Part shown: one piece after another, positions 34,885-43,386 of the stretch
Layout of the letters: each line of letters opens with the position of its first letter
Position numbering within the stretch: position 1 is the first letter of the stretch
DNA from: Nevskiaceae bacterium
GTDB taxonomy: Bacteria; Pseudomonadota; Gammaproteobacteria; Steroidobacterales; Steroidobacteraceae
Direction: 5' to 3'
DNA: 64,000 bases
NCBI GenBank assembly: GCA_024234075.1
Contig: JACKOV010000002.1
Location: forward strand, 434,001 to 498,000
Program-made: the position numbers and the translations under genes
The notes under the pieces: model-generated
Database searches by the model: none
Seen by the model: only the letters and a program-made list of their open reading frames with translations
Told to the model about the DNA's origin: nothing

Positions 34885-34980
34885 ATGGCAGAGGTTCGAC
34901 CGCATTCCGTCCCGACCGGCGCCTTCCCGTCGCCGCAGCCGGGGCTGTCGGGGATCCGGCAACCGAGGTGCCGCCGGTGA
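34885..34980 (+). CDS. Small ORF, 31 codons, coupled to the next gene
   Basis: An ATG at 34885 follows TTGGAGGCTGAC, a good ribosome binding site. It opens 31 codons (MAEVRPHSVPTGAFPSPQPG, then a basic end QPRCRR) and stops at TGA 34978-34980. The stop overlaps the GTG at 34977 that begins the 177-residue protein. The peptide resembles nothing I know. It may be a leader peptide for translational coupling or a genuine small protein. Its Pro/Arg/Ser composition is also what random GC-rich DNA would give, so confidence is limited. Confidence 0.45.
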   Translation: MAEVRPHSVPTGAFPSPQPGLSGIRQPRCRR

Positions 34981-35510
34981 GTGCCTCCCGCCATGAGCCG
35001 CAGCCATTGCTGCTGGCCGAACTCGGTTTCGCGGCCCGGTTCATCGTCTGGGCCGCGCGCCAGTGGATCCAGCTGGGCGATCCCTGCGGCAATACCGCCC
35101 GTCGCCTCGCCGATGCCTTCGATGCGGCGCGTGCGCCGCGCGCCCTGGGCGCACTCGATGCAGTGCTGGCGATGCTCGCCAGTCATGCGCGGCGTCGGCT
35201 CGATTTTCGTACCGCCGGCGACATCGTGGTGGGTCGCGACGAACGTGCGCTGCTTGAGCTGCTCGGCGCTATCCAGGCGCAGCGCGATGATCTCGGCGAT
35301 GGCCGGGTAAGCGAGGATCGTGCTGCCACGGTGGTTGCACTCGGCTGGACTGGGGATGTCGCCGCACGGCGGCTCGCACCGCGGCTCGCCGATCTCGCCG
35401 GCGAGCTTGCCGCCGCGGGCCTGTGGCTCGCGGTGAGCCCGACCGCGCGGCTGTGCCTGATGCCCTCGGTACCGGAGTCGACGGCAGGCGCGCAGCCGGC
35501 CCTGCATTGA
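34977..35510 (+). CDS. Uncharacterised protein downstream of hemP
   Basis: The protein has 177 residues from the GTG at 34977 (MSASRHEPQPLLLAELGFAA). It is mainly helical: FIVWAARQWIQLGDPCGNTA, ARRLADAFDA and LDAVLAMLASHARRRLDF are amphipathic helices. A middle segment VGRDERALLELLGAIQAQRD and a C-terminal AGELAAAGLWLAVSPTARLC complete it. There is no signal peptide or known motif. Its place after hemP in the same direction suggests an iron- or haem-linked role, but this is inferred only from position. An in-frame GTG at 34968 is also possible. Confidence 0.7.
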   Translation: MSASRHEPQPLLLAELGFAARFIVWAARQWIQLGDPCGNTARRLADAFDAARAPRALGALDAVLAMLASHARRRLDFRTAGDIVVGRDERALLELLGAIQAQRDDLGDGRVSEDRAATVVALGWTGDVAARRLAPRLADLAGELAAAGLWLAVSPTARLCLMPSVPESTAGAQPALH

Positions 35511-35632
35511 CGGCAGCCTCCGGCCAAGTGGCTCGGTCACCGCCTGCCGAAGCTTGATTCACTACGCAGTATTACGGTTGTTTATGGCAGTTGTTTCCAG
35601 CGACAATCGCCCCGGTTTCCTCCGATCACGGC

Positions 35633-36292
35633 ATGGCAACGAGGATGGCGACCGGCGTAGTTCGCGAGCTGCAAAGTGGTGAGCCCGATGTGCGCCGACG
35701 GCTGCTCGATGCGGCCAGCGAGGAGTTCGCCGCCAAAGGCTACGAAGGCGCGACCGTGCGCGACATCGTTGCCCGCGCGCATGCCAACCTGAATTCGATC
35801 AACTACTACTTCGGCAGCAAGCAGGAGCTGTATGTCGAGGTGCTGCGTCACCAGGTGGCGCTGTCCAAAGCAGTCCATCCTTCGGTCGCGCACGATCCGG
35901 GCACCAACGAAGATCCGGCAGCCGTGCTGCGCCGCGCCGTGCGCCAGCTGGTCGGCTTCATGCTCGATCCGGACTCGCTGCTGCCGCGACTCTATGCGCT
36001 CGAACTGGTCAACCCGAGCCCCGCGTTCGAGTCCGCGCATGGCGGCGGCATCGAGCAGACGGCGCTGACCGGCGCCGTGCGTGCCTTGCTCGGCCCACGG
36101 GCCGATGCCGGGCTGGTCACACGCGGCGTGCGCAGCGTGTATGCGCAGTGCGCCTACTACATGTTCGTCCGCAAGGTGTTGCCGATCGTCGCGCCGGGCT
36201 TCGTCGCCGACCCGCGCATGGTCGAGGAACTGACCCAGCACATCACCGAGTTCTCGCTCGGCGGCCTCGAACGTCTCAAGCCCATGCCCTGA
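35633..36292 (+). CDS. TetR/AcrR family regulator (CecR-like)
   Basis: The protein has 219 residues from the ATG at 35633 (a second ATG lies at 35645). The N-terminal TetR helix-turn-helix reads RRRLLDAASEEFAAKGYEGA, VRDIVARAHANLNSINYYFG and SKQELYVEVL. The C-terminal part (about 95-215) has the pattern of CecR/DUF1956 regulators, with MLDPDSLLPRLYALELVNPS and a helix ending KVLPIVAPGF. It lies 70 bases upstream of the PQQ dehydrogenase gene in the same direction, and may regulate it. No clear operator dyad is visible in the 120 bases before it. Confidence 0.88.
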   Translation: MATRMATGVVRELQSGEPDVRRRLLDAASEEFAAKGYEGATVRDIVARAHANLNSINYYFGSKQELYVEVLRHQVALSKAVHPSVAHDPGTNEDPAAVLRRAVRQLVGFMLDPDSLLPRLYALELVNPSPAFESAHGGGIEQTALTGAVRALLGPRADAGLVTRGVRSVYAQCAYYMFVRKVLPIVAPGFVADPRMVEELTQHITEFSLGGLERLKPMP

Positions 36293-36362
36293 AGCCCGGC
36301 CGGGAACCGCTTCCCGATCGGGTTGCGGCTCGCGTATCGTCCCCGGACGAGGGGAGGGCAGG

Positions 36363-38477
36363 ATGGACCCAGTCAGTGTTCGCGGGTGCGCCGGTTGCAC
36401 CGCATTGATACGCGTTGCCGTGGCGGCCACGGCTGCCCTGGTCATCGGCCTGACCACCGCCGGCTGCGGCATGGGTGCCGCGGAGTTGCCGACGGCGGTG
36501 TCGGGATCCACCCGGGCCATCGCGGCGACCGCGGAGCCCGGGCCCACGACTTTGCCGACTGCGCCCGGCGGCGACTGGACGTCTTTCGGTCGCGATCCCG
36601 GCGGCAGCCAGCATTCGCCCTTGGCGCAGATCGATATCGGCAACGTCGGCCGACTGCAGCAGGTCTGGGTGTATCGCAGCGGCGATTTCAAGGATGCGCC
36701 GGCCAGCGAGGGCGGCACGATCCTGCAGACCACGCCGCTGCATGCCAATGGGCTGCTCTATCTCTGCACACCCCACAACAAGGTGATCGCGCTCGAGCCG
36801 ACGAGCGGCCGGCAGCGCTGGGTGTTCGATCCGCATCGGATCGATGCGGCGACCGGCCAGGCGCTGAGCCCGCCGCTGAAGATGCCGACGCGTTGCCGCG
36901 GCGTCGCGTACTGGCAATCGAACGGCGATGGGGGCGGAGCGCCGACCCAGACACCGGCGGCGGCTTGCGACAAACGCGTCTTCAAGAACGGCGAGGGCGG
37001 TCGTCTCTATGCGCTCGATGCCGATACCGGCGCACTGTGCCGCGACTTCGGTGCCGCCAAGGGCCATCCCGGCTGGGTCTGGCACGAGGACTACGACAAT
37101 CGCGGCGAGGGCGGCGGCGGTTCGCCGAGCTCGCCGCCGGTGGTGCTCGAGGATCTGGTGATCATCGGCAACTCGACCAACGACGGTTTCGCGAATGCCC
37201 GTGACGGTTTCATCCGCGCATTCGATGTGCACAGCGGCGAGTTGCGCTGGGAGTGGAGTCCGATTCCCGACGACAAGGCCCAGTTGACCGGTGCCGCGAA
37301 CGTCTGGTCGACGATTTCGGTGGATCCGGCCCGCCACCTGGTGTTCGTGCCGACCACCAGCCCTTCGACCGACTACTACGGTGGCGGCCGTCAGTTCGAC
37401 ATCCCGCATGCCAATTCGATCGTTGCGCTGGATGGTCGGACCGGCGAGCGGGTCTGGCATTTCCAGACCATCCGTCACGATCTCTTCGACTACGATCTGG
37501 TCGGTCATCCGCTGCTGGTCGACATCCGTCGCGACGGGCAGGTGATTCCGGCGGCTTTGCTGCAGACCAAGATGGGCTGGCTGTTCGGCTTCGAGCGTGC
37601 GACCGGCGCACCGATCTGGCCGATCGTCGAGCAGCCCGCGCCGCCGAGCGACGTGCCGGGCGACCATGCCGCGCCGACCCAGCCCGTGCCGACCGGCATG
37701 GCGCCTTTCGCCCATCAGCTGCTCAAGCGAGAGCAGCTTTTCGGTTTGACGCCGCTCGATCGCTGGGCCTGCCGGCGCCGCTTCGACCAGGTGCGCTACG
37801 ACGGTCTGTATACGCCGCCTTCGGTCCGGGGCTCGATCCTGTTCCCCTCGGCGCTCGGCGGCGGCAACTGGGGCGGCGCGTCCTACGATCCGGCGCAGAA
37901 TCTGCTGATCATCAAGGCCGAGAATCTCGCGACCCTGATCAAGGTCGTGCCCAAGGCCGATCGCGAGGCCGAAGATGCCGCCGGCGGCGTCGACTACCTG
38001 ACGCGGCCGCTGGTCGGCACGCCATACAAAGTCGAGGGCGAGATCTTCCGTTCGCCGCTTGGCCTGCCGTGCACACCGCCGCCCTGGGGCACGCTGACCG
38101 CGCTCGATCTCGACAGCGGCCAGATCAAGTGGCAGATCCCGCTGGGCCAGGTACGCCGCATGGGCGTGACGATTCCCGCAAGCTTTGGCTGGGGCTCGCC
38201 GAATGTCGGTGGGCCGATCACCACCGCCGGTGGGCTCACTTTCATCGGCGCGACCATGGACTCGAAGCTGCGCGCGATCGAGACCGCGACCGGCCGGGAG
38301 CTCTGGTCCGCAAAGCTGCCGGCGCCCGGCATGGCGGTGCCGATGACCTATGCCGCCGAGGGTCGCCAGTACGTCGTGATCGCCGCCGGCGGCAATGCCA
38401 GCGTCGGCACCAGGACCGGCGACTATCTGGTGGCGTTTGCGCTGCCGGAAGTCGCGCCCAACTCTCGAGACGAGTGA
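36363..38477 (+). CDS. PQQ-dependent membrane-type dehydrogenase (quinoprotein)
   Basis: The 704-residue lipoprotein has signal and lipobox LTTAGC at about residue 37. The rest is an eight-bladed quinoprotein propeller. Visible markers are WTSFGRDPGGSQHSPLAQI at the start of the propeller, ALDADTGALCRDFG, GNSTNDGFANARDGFIRAFD, WSTISVDPARHLVFVPT, YYGGGRQ, WHFQTIRHDLFDYDL and FGWGSPNVGGPITTAGGL. This arrangement matches glucose-dehydrogenase-type quinoproteins without the five N-terminal membrane helices, so it is probably a periplasmic lipid-anchored alcohol or sugar dehydrogenase. The substrate is unknown, and there are no pqq biosynthesis genes nearby. GAGGGGAGGGCAGG precedes the ATG. Confidence 0.9.
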   Translation: MDPVSVRGCAGCTALIRVAVAATAALVIGLTTAGCGMGAAELPTAVSGSTRAIAATAEPGPTTLPTAPGGDWTSFGRDPGGSQHSPLAQIDIGNVGRLQQVWVYRSGDFKDAPASEGGTILQTTPLHANGLLYLCTPHNKVIALEPTSGRQRWVFDPHRIDAATGQALSPPLKMPTRCRGVAYWQSNGDGGGAPTQTPAAACDKRVFKNGEGGRLYALDADTGALCRDFGAAKGHPGWVWHEDYDNRGEGGGGSPSSPPVVLEDLVIIGNSTNDGFANARDGFIRAFDVHSGELRWEWSPIPDDKAQLTGAANVWSTISVDPARHLVFVPTTSPSTDYYGGGRQFDIPHANSIVALDGRTGERVWHFQTIRHDLFDYDLVGHPLLVDIRRDGQVIPAALLQTKMGWLFGFERATGAPIWPIVEQPAPPSDVPGDHAAPTQPVPTGMAPFAHQLLKREQLFGLTPLDRWACRRRFDQVRYDGLYTPPSVRGSILFPSALGGGNWGGASYDPAQNLLIIKAENLATLIKVVPKADREAEDAAGGVDYLTRPLVGTPYKVEGEIFRSPLGLPCTPPPWGTLTALDLDSGQIKWQIPLGQVRRMGVTIPASFGWGSPNVGGPITTAGGLTFIGATMDSKLRAIETATGRELWSAKLPAPGMAVPMTYAAEGRQYVVIAAGGNASVGTRTGDYLVAFALPEVAPNSRDE

Positions 38478-38697
38478 CATCCTGGAGGTCTGTATGCCGC
38501 CGGTGAACTGCTCGGTAACGGCAGCCTATCGGGCCAGGCGTTCTGTGCAGGGATGATGGTGACGCCTGCGCTGGCTTTGGGGCGTGGCGCAGTGCCACAC
38601 GGTGCAGTGTGCGGATTGGGTCTGGATGTTCGATTGCGGTGTGCGGTTTAGTTGTTTACCGTCCGCCTCGGGCCGACGGCCGGCAGGATGGGGGGAC

Positions 38698-39345
38698 ATG
38701 CGCATGCTGCATTCGTTGAGGGCCGCAGTTGTCCTGTTCGTGACCACATCACTCCTGACGGGCGTGGCGTTGGCCGAGCCGCAACACCAGTCGGCAAGTC
38801 CGGCGCCGGTGCAGGATTGCGATCGCCTGGCTGCGAACCCACCGGACCCCGATCGCGTGGTTGAGGGCGTCACTCGAAAGAAGGTCGATTTACCCGCGGC
38901 GATTGCGGCCTGCGAACGAGCCGTTGCGAGCTTTCCGGCGGAAGCACGCTTCGCCTATCAGCTCGGCCGGGTGCTCAGCTACAACGGCGACGATGCCCGG
39001 AGCATCCAGTATTTCCACCGCGCTGCGGATCTCGGTTACCGGCAGGCATCCTTCATTCTCGGTGCGCTCATCAACAACAAGCGCGGCGGCATCGAACACG
39101 ACCCCTGTCGGTTGGAGCGCTATTGGCTGGCCGCCTCGCGCAAGGGCCACCCCGCGGCGCGTATCAGCTACGTACGTCACCTGACCAAGGGCTATTTCGG
39201 CACTTGCCCGATCGGGGCGACGCGCGCCGAACTCGTGCAGTTCATCGACATCGAAGCGCCCGACGCCGAGGACTACTTCTTCCGGCTCTTGATCACGGAT
39301 CTCAAGGAAGATCTGGACGGCTATCTGGCTCGCCCGCCAACTTGA
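38698..39345 (+). CDS. Exported Sel1/TPR-like protein, paralogue 3
   Basis: The protein has 215 residues from the ATG at 38698, with a signal peptide (1-27, cleavage at ALAEP). It contains CDRLAANPPDPDRV (41 onward) and KKVDLPAAIAACERAVASFP, then two or three TPR/Sel1-type helical repeats (RFAYQLGRVLSYNGDDARSI, ALINNKRGGIEHDPCRLERY). The end reads FGTCPIGATRAELVQF...LLITDL. Two other genes in the window (57847-58485 and 61291-61932) encode the same architecture. Sel1-like proteins serve as adaptors for protein complexes. It sits between the PQQ dehydrogenase and an exported hydrolase. Confidence 0.82.
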   Translation: MRMLHSLRAAVVLFVTTSLLTGVALAEPQHQSASPAPVQDCDRLAANPPDPDRVVEGVTRKKVDLPAAIAACERAVASFPAEARFAYQLGRVLSYNGDDARSIQYFHRAADLGYRQASFILGALINNKRGGIEHDPCRLERYWLAASRKGHPAARISYVRHLTKGYFGTCPIGATRAELVQFIDIEAPDAEDYFFRLLITDLKEDLDGYLARPPT

Positions 39346-39353
39346 GCGTCTTC

Positions 39354-40382
39354 ATGATGAATCAGCTTCGTTCGATCGCCCGCCATGCTCCCGTGTTGCT
39401 GCGACCACGGCTGTTGATCGCCAGCCTCATCGCGATCGGCCTCGCCACAACGGCAGTTGCTGCTACGGCCGATGATGCAGCGCCCCCGTCCGTGAAACCT
39501 GTGGCGACGAAGACAGCCGATGCTGCAAGCGCCAGCACGCTGCGCTTCCAGACCATCACGGGTTCCGGCGGCGTGCCACTGAATGTCGTCACCGCCGGCG
39601 ATCCGCGCAAGCCACCGATCCTGCTGGTCCATGGCATCGGCCAGAGCTACGTCAGCTGGGAGAACCAGTTGCGCCCGCCGGTCACCGACGAGTTCCATGT
39701 GGTCGCTTTCGACCTGCGCGGCCATGGCAATTCGGGCAAGCCCTGGGGCCGCGAGCACTACACGGACTTTCGGCACTATGCGGGAGATGTGCAGGCGGTC
39801 ATCGATGCGACGGGCATCGATCGCCCGCTGTTGGTCGGTTGGTCGTATGGCACCTTGGTCGTCGGAGACTATCTGCGTGCCTATGGTGCCGGAGGCTTGC
39901 GTGGCATTGAACTGGTGGGCGCCTATGGCGGCTTCACGCCGCCACCGCCACCCGCGCCGGCGGCGGCAGAGATGGCTGCGCGACTTGCCCGTATGCGCGA
40001 GCTGCAAGCCAGCGGCAACCTCGAAGACAATATCGCCGCGGCGCGCGATGGCGTGCGCTTCCTTACCTCCCGGGAGATGCCGGAGGCGTACTGGGAGCGT
40101 GCGATCCAGTTGTCGCTGATGCTGCCGGGTTATGCACGCCGCTGGATGTTCGATCGGCCGATCGCCAATGTGGACCAGATTCCGAAGATCACGGTACCGC
40201 TGCTGGTCAATGTCGGTGGCAAGGATGGCAGTACGCCCGAGGCACAGGGCCGCGAGCTGGTCGACAAGGTGCCGGGCGCGCGCCTCAGTCTCTATCCCGA
40301 CAGTGGCCATTCGCCGTTCGCCGAGGAGCCCGAGCGCTTCAATCGCGAGCTGATGGAATTCGCGCGCGCCGTGTTGCGCTGA
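39354..40382 (+). CDS. Exported alpha/beta hydrolase
   Basis: The protein has 342 residues from adjacent ATGs at 39354/39357, with a signal peptide (hydrophobic 18-36, cleavage near AVAATA). The alpha/beta-hydrolase core has the oxyanion region LLVHGIGQSYVSW, VAFDLRGHGNSGKPW, the nucleophile in VGWSYGTLV, the acid in GGKDGSTPEAQ and the histidine in YPDSGHSPFAEEPERF. The lid region is rich in Pro/Ala (GFTPPPPPAPAAAEM). It starts 8 bases after the TPR-like gene and probably shares its transcript. It could be an esterase, lactonase or dehalogenase-like enzyme; the substrate cannot be read. Confidence 0.9.
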   Translation: MMNQLRSIARHAPVLLRPRLLIASLIAIGLATTAVAATADDAAPPSVKPVATKTADAASASTLRFQTITGSGGVPLNVVTAGDPRKPPILLVHGIGQSYVSWENQLRPPVTDEFHVVAFDLRGHGNSGKPWGREHYTDFRHYAGDVQAVIDATGIDRPLLVGWSYGTLVVGDYLRAYGAGGLRGIELVGAYGGFTPPPPPAPAAAEMAARLARMRELQASGNLEDNIAAARDGVRFLTSREMPEAYWERAIQLSLMLPGYARRWMFDRPIANVDQIPKITVPLLVNVGGKDGSTPEAQGRELVDKVPGARLSLYPDSGHSPFAEEPERFNRELMEFARAVLR

Positions 40383-40416
40383 TCTGGGCTGAACCGAGGC
40401 GTGCGATCGGGGCAGC

Positions 40417-41352
40417 TCAGTTGGGTGCGCCCCGCGACGGCGCGACCTGCGCACCGGCAGGAATGTCGGGCAGCGGAATGAACTCCAGTTCGTCGCCGGG
40501 CACATCGGGAAATATGCGCCGGTCGCGCTCGGCCCAGGCAAGTTTGGCTCGTTCGATCCGCTCGGGTGAGGAACCGACGAAATTCCACCAGACGTGACGT
40601 GGCGTCGGAAAACGCGCGCCACCGAGCAGCATGGCTCGGGCCGTGTGTCCGCCGCGGTTGTGGATCTGGATCGTGAGCCCGGGCGCAAGCAGCGCGAGCT
40701 CGCCTGCCTCCAGCACTTCATCCTCGAGGTGGACCCGGCCTTCCGCGACATAGACCGCGCGCTCTTCGTGATCGGCGTTGAGTTCGAAGCGGGCGCCCGG
40801 GGGCATTGCGGCATCGACGTACAGGGTCGGCCAGGGCGTGACAACCGGCGAGCGTCGTCCGAAGGCTTCGCCGGCGATCACGCAGAGGCGCGCACCTTCC
40901 GGCGTATGCACGACCGGCAGTGTGGCTTGCGGGTGGTGGTGGAATGCCGGCGGGTCGTCTTCGTGCCCGTCCGGCAGTGCGACCCAGGACTGGATGCCGT
41001 GCATCCGCGTCGGCTGCTCGAGGCTGCGCGGCGTGGTGCGCTCGGAGTGCACGATGCCGCGGCCGGCAACCATCCAGTTGACGTCGCCGGGGTGGATTTC
41101 CTGCCGGCTGCCGAGGCTGTCGCGGTGCAGGATTTCACCGTCGAACAGGTAGGTCACGGTCGCGAGTGCGACATGCGGATGTGGCCGTACATCGATCGTG
41201 CGACCGGCGGGGAAGTCCACCGGCCCCATGTGATCGAAGAAAATGAACGGGCCGATCATCCGTTGTCCGCCGGCGGGCAGTACGCGCCGCACCTGGAAGC
41301 CGTCGCCGAGATCGCGCAGGCGCCCTTCGATTCGCTTTTCGATGATCTTCAT
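40417..41352 (-). CDS. Pirin family protein
   Basis: The protein has 311 residues from the ATG 41350-41352 (MKIIEKRIEGRLRDLGDGFQ). It is a bicupin with the pirin motifs FIFFDHMGPVDFPAGRTIDV, RPHPHVALATVTYLFDGEIL (metal-binding HPH) and MVAGRGIVHSERT, and a C-terminal pirin domain (LLAPGLTIQIHNRG, then GARFPTPRHVWWNFVGSS). Pirins bind a metal and some have quercetinase activity or act as redox-sensitive cofactors. The gene follows the YdjM-like gene by 4 bases and faces the hydrolase gene across a 34-base gap. Confidence 0.94.
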   Translation of the reverse strand: MKIIEKRIEGRLRDLGDGFQVRRVLPAGGQRMIGPFIFFDHMGPVDFPAGRTIDVRPHPHVALATVTYLFDGEILHRDSLGSRQEIHPGDVNWMVAGRGIVHSERTTPRSLEQPTRMHGIQSWVALPDGHEDDPPAFHHHPQATLPVVHTPEGARLCVIAGEAFGRRSPVVTPWPTLYVDAAMPPGARFELNADHEERAVYVAEGRVHLEDEVLEAGELALLAPGLTIQIHNRGGHTARAMLLGGARFPTPRHVWWNFVGSSPERIERAKLAWAERDRRIFPDVPGDELEFIPLPDIPAGAQVAPSRGAPN

Positions 41353-41356
41353 CGGG

Positions 41357-42409
41357 TCAACCTCCTCGACTGTCCGGCGTGGATGACGGCTGCGTGTGCG
41401 GCGGCGGCAGGTCTGCACCGAGCATGCGTGGCCAGAGCCAGCGCAGCAGGGTTGCGACATCGCCGCGCGAACCGCTGATCCGATAAGGGATCTCGAGCCA
41501 GCCTGGATTCGACTGCCATCTCGCGACATCGAACCGGAAAAAATAGTCCGGCTCCTGTCCCATGCGCAGGTCGGCGATCGTCGCGATGTCGCCGCGCCGC
41601 TCGACACGAAAGAACCCGTGGCTGAACCAGGCGATCCGCTCCAGGCCCCAGTTGCCCCGCAGTCGGTTGAACAACTCGCGATCGCTGGTGTAGCGATCGA
41701 AGCGGATCGGGCGTCCCCGGTCGAACGGCGACCAGAAGCCTTCGTGGTAGGTCGCGCCACCGGGTTCCATCGCGACGATTCGCCACAGCAGGGTGTTGAA
41801 ACCGGTAGGTATGACCAGCAGTCGTTCGCTGTGCACACCTGCCGCGGTGAGTTCGCGTTCGGCGGCAGTCGTGGCCCAAGCCTGGGCAAACAGGCTCCAG
41901 CCGAGATAGAGCGTGGAGAGGGCGAGGCCGAGCCGGTTCCAGCGCCAGCGTGCCGGCCCGCGATCGGCGGCAGTTACGAGCAGGCCGAGCAGCAGCGGCA
42001 GTGTGTACAGCGGATCGATGATGAACATGCTGCCGAGCGCGAAGGGATACGCCGAGAACGGCTGCAGCAGCTGGGTGCCGTAGATGGTCATGGTGTCGAG
42101 CAGCGGGTGGGTGAACAACGCCGCCCAGAGCGCCAGCCACCACCGTCGAAAATGCACGGCTTCGCCGTGGATCCGCGTCACGGTCCACGCCAGCAGTGGC
42201 GAGAGCATCGTCAGATACAGCAGCGAGTGGCTCGCGGCCCGATGCAGGGTCATGTTGCGGATCGGATCGCCGTGATCGATCAGCGCATCGAGGTCGGGGA
42301 TCGTGCCGGCAATGCCGCCCCACAGTGCCGCTTTCCAGACGGCGGTGCGGCGGCCCATGATCGCGACACCGAGCCCGGCGCCGAGCGCGAATTGAGAGAT
42401 CGAGTCCAT
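41357..42409 (-). CDS. YdjM-type membrane-bound metal-dependent hydrolase
   Basis: The 350-residue membrane protein opens MDSISQFALGAGLGVAIMGR. It continues with GGIAGTIPDLDALIDHGD, LHRAASHSLLYLTMLSP and LFTHPLLDTMTIYGTQLLQP. The conserved D-x-D and two His pairs (HRAASHS, THPLLD) are the expected metal ligands of the LexA-regulated YdjM family. Four or five membrane spans lie in the first 180 residues, and a soluble C-terminal domain of 160 residues follows. The physiological role is not known. The pirin gene starts 4 bases downstream. Confidence 0.88.
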   Translation of the reverse strand: MDSISQFALGAGLGVAIMGRRTAVWKAALWGGIAGTIPDLDALIDHGDPIRNMTLHRAASHSLLYLTMLSPLLAWTVTRIHGEAVHFRRWWLALWAALFTHPLLDTMTIYGTQLLQPFSAYPFALGSMFIIDPLYTLPLLLGLLVTAADRGPARWRWNRLGLALSTLYLGWSLFAQAWATTAAERELTAAGVHSERLLVIPTGFNTLLWRIVAMEPGGATYHEGFWSPFDRGRPIRFDRYTSDRELFNRLRGNWGLERIAWFSHGFFRVERRGDIATIADLRMGQEPDYFFRFDVARWQSNPGWLEIPYRISGSRGDVATLLRWLWPRMLGADLPPPHTQPSSTPDSRGG

Positions 42410-42509
42410 GCGCCGCGGAACCCTACCACGGCTGCGCTCCTTAACTGTACCTGCCGGTCAGTCGCGCCACGCGGCCGCCATTGCGCCCGCTGCGGCAGGA
42501 GTCGCCGTC

Positions 42510-42614
42510 ATCCGTCCCGCTCTGCTCGTCATGGGTTTGTTGATCCGCGCCGGTTTCTGGATCGACCTGCTCGGGCTGATTCTGATTCCGCTCGCGCTCG
42601 CCGTATTCCTGTAA
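42510..42614 (+). pseudogene. Possible C-terminal tail of an SLC13/DASS-type anion transporter
   Basis: The plus frame ending at TAA 42612-42614 reads ALLVMGLLIRAGFWIDLLGL, then ILIPLALAVFL. Na+/dicarboxylate and sulfate transporters of the SLC13 family end with this pattern (last helix after a KAGF or RAGF motif). Nothing upstream continues the similarity: the preceding 100 bases are low-complexity Ala/Pro codons. If correct, it is a small relic of a lost gene. It could also be a chance hydrophobic stretch. Confidence 0.35.
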
Positions 42615-42621
42615 CCGCGCG

Positions 42622-43386
42622 TCAGGCAGCGCCGGATTCGGCTGCGCTGTCGCCGAGCAGCTCCATCGGCGAGGCGGGCGCCAGCTCCGGAGCGACCGTG
42701 CGCAGCAGTGCCCAGGCAAGGCAGAGGTTCGATGACAGCACCGGCAGCGAAGTCTCGTTGCGCAGGCTGCGCAGCGCGCGCAGCGTTGGCATGCCGGTGC
42801 CGCTGGCGACCAGGGCCTCGGCGCCCGCGGTGTCGAGGCGTCGCAGGGCCTGCAGTGCATCGTCGCTGCCGAGTTCGTAGATCCGGTGCGTATCGGTCAG
42901 GGCCGGGTCGACGCGCCGTCTGGCGACGATCCGCAAACCGGCATCCTCCCAGTAGCGGTAGCCCGCCGCGGCAAGCGTCTCGGGGTAGGGCGAGACCAGC
43001 GCGATGCTGCGCACGCCCAGGGCCCTCAGCGTGAAGCGGATCGCCTGTGCAGCGGTGATCACCGGGATCCTTGCTTCCGCGGCAGCTTCGTCCGACAAGC
43101 GATCCTCCAGCTCGCGGCCGGCCAGGTAGGACGAGCCGGTACAGCCAAAGCCGAAAGCGCGCAGTTGCAGCGAGCCGAAGCTGCGGACCGCGTCGGCCAT
43201 GTGCCGCACGTAGTGGTGCAGGCGATCCTCGACCTGCGCTGCGGGATGCACCAGCCGGGTCGCGTAGACACCGATAGCTGCGGGCAGCAGTGCGCGGATC
43301 TCGGGTTCGACGGTCGGGTTGGCCTGGGGTGTCGCGATACCGACGCGGGCGCGAGGTCCGTAGTCCGGGGGCGGGCGTGGGGGCAT
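42622..43386 (-). CDS. Asp/Glu racemase / maleate isomerase superfamily protein
   Basis: The protein has 254 residues from the ATG 43384-43386. It has the arylmalonate decarboxylase/maleate isomerase layout: RVGIATPQANPTVEPEIRAL at the N terminus, the first cysteine in FGCTGSSYL (about 80), PVITAAQAIRFTLRALGVRS at about 112-131 and YPETLAAAGYRYWE. The place of the second catalytic cysteine reads VASGTGMPTLRAL, with Gly in place of Cys. Two-cysteine racemase chemistry is therefore unlikely, and a one-base isomerase/decarboxylase-like or altered activity is possible. A frame extension to 43818 is low-complexity and not included. Confidence 0.78.
   Translation of the reverse strand: MPPRPPPDYGPRARVGIATPQANPTVEPEIRALLPAAIGVYATRLVHPAAQVEDRLHHYVRHMADAVRSFGSLQLRAFGFGCTGSSYLAGRELEDRLSDEAAAEARIPVITAAQAIRFTLRALGVRSIALVSPYPETLAAAGYRYWEDAGLRIVARRRVDPALTDTHRIYELGSDDALQALRRLDTAGAEALVASGTGMPTLRALRSLRNETSLPVLSSNLCLAWALLRTVAPELAPASPMELLGDSAAESGAA

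Noticed and set aside
36276..38480. A 734-codon minus-strand frame opposite the PQQ dehydrogenase
   Set aside because: The quinoprotein motifs on the plus strand are complete. The opposite frame is Arg/Ala/Gly-rich shadow.
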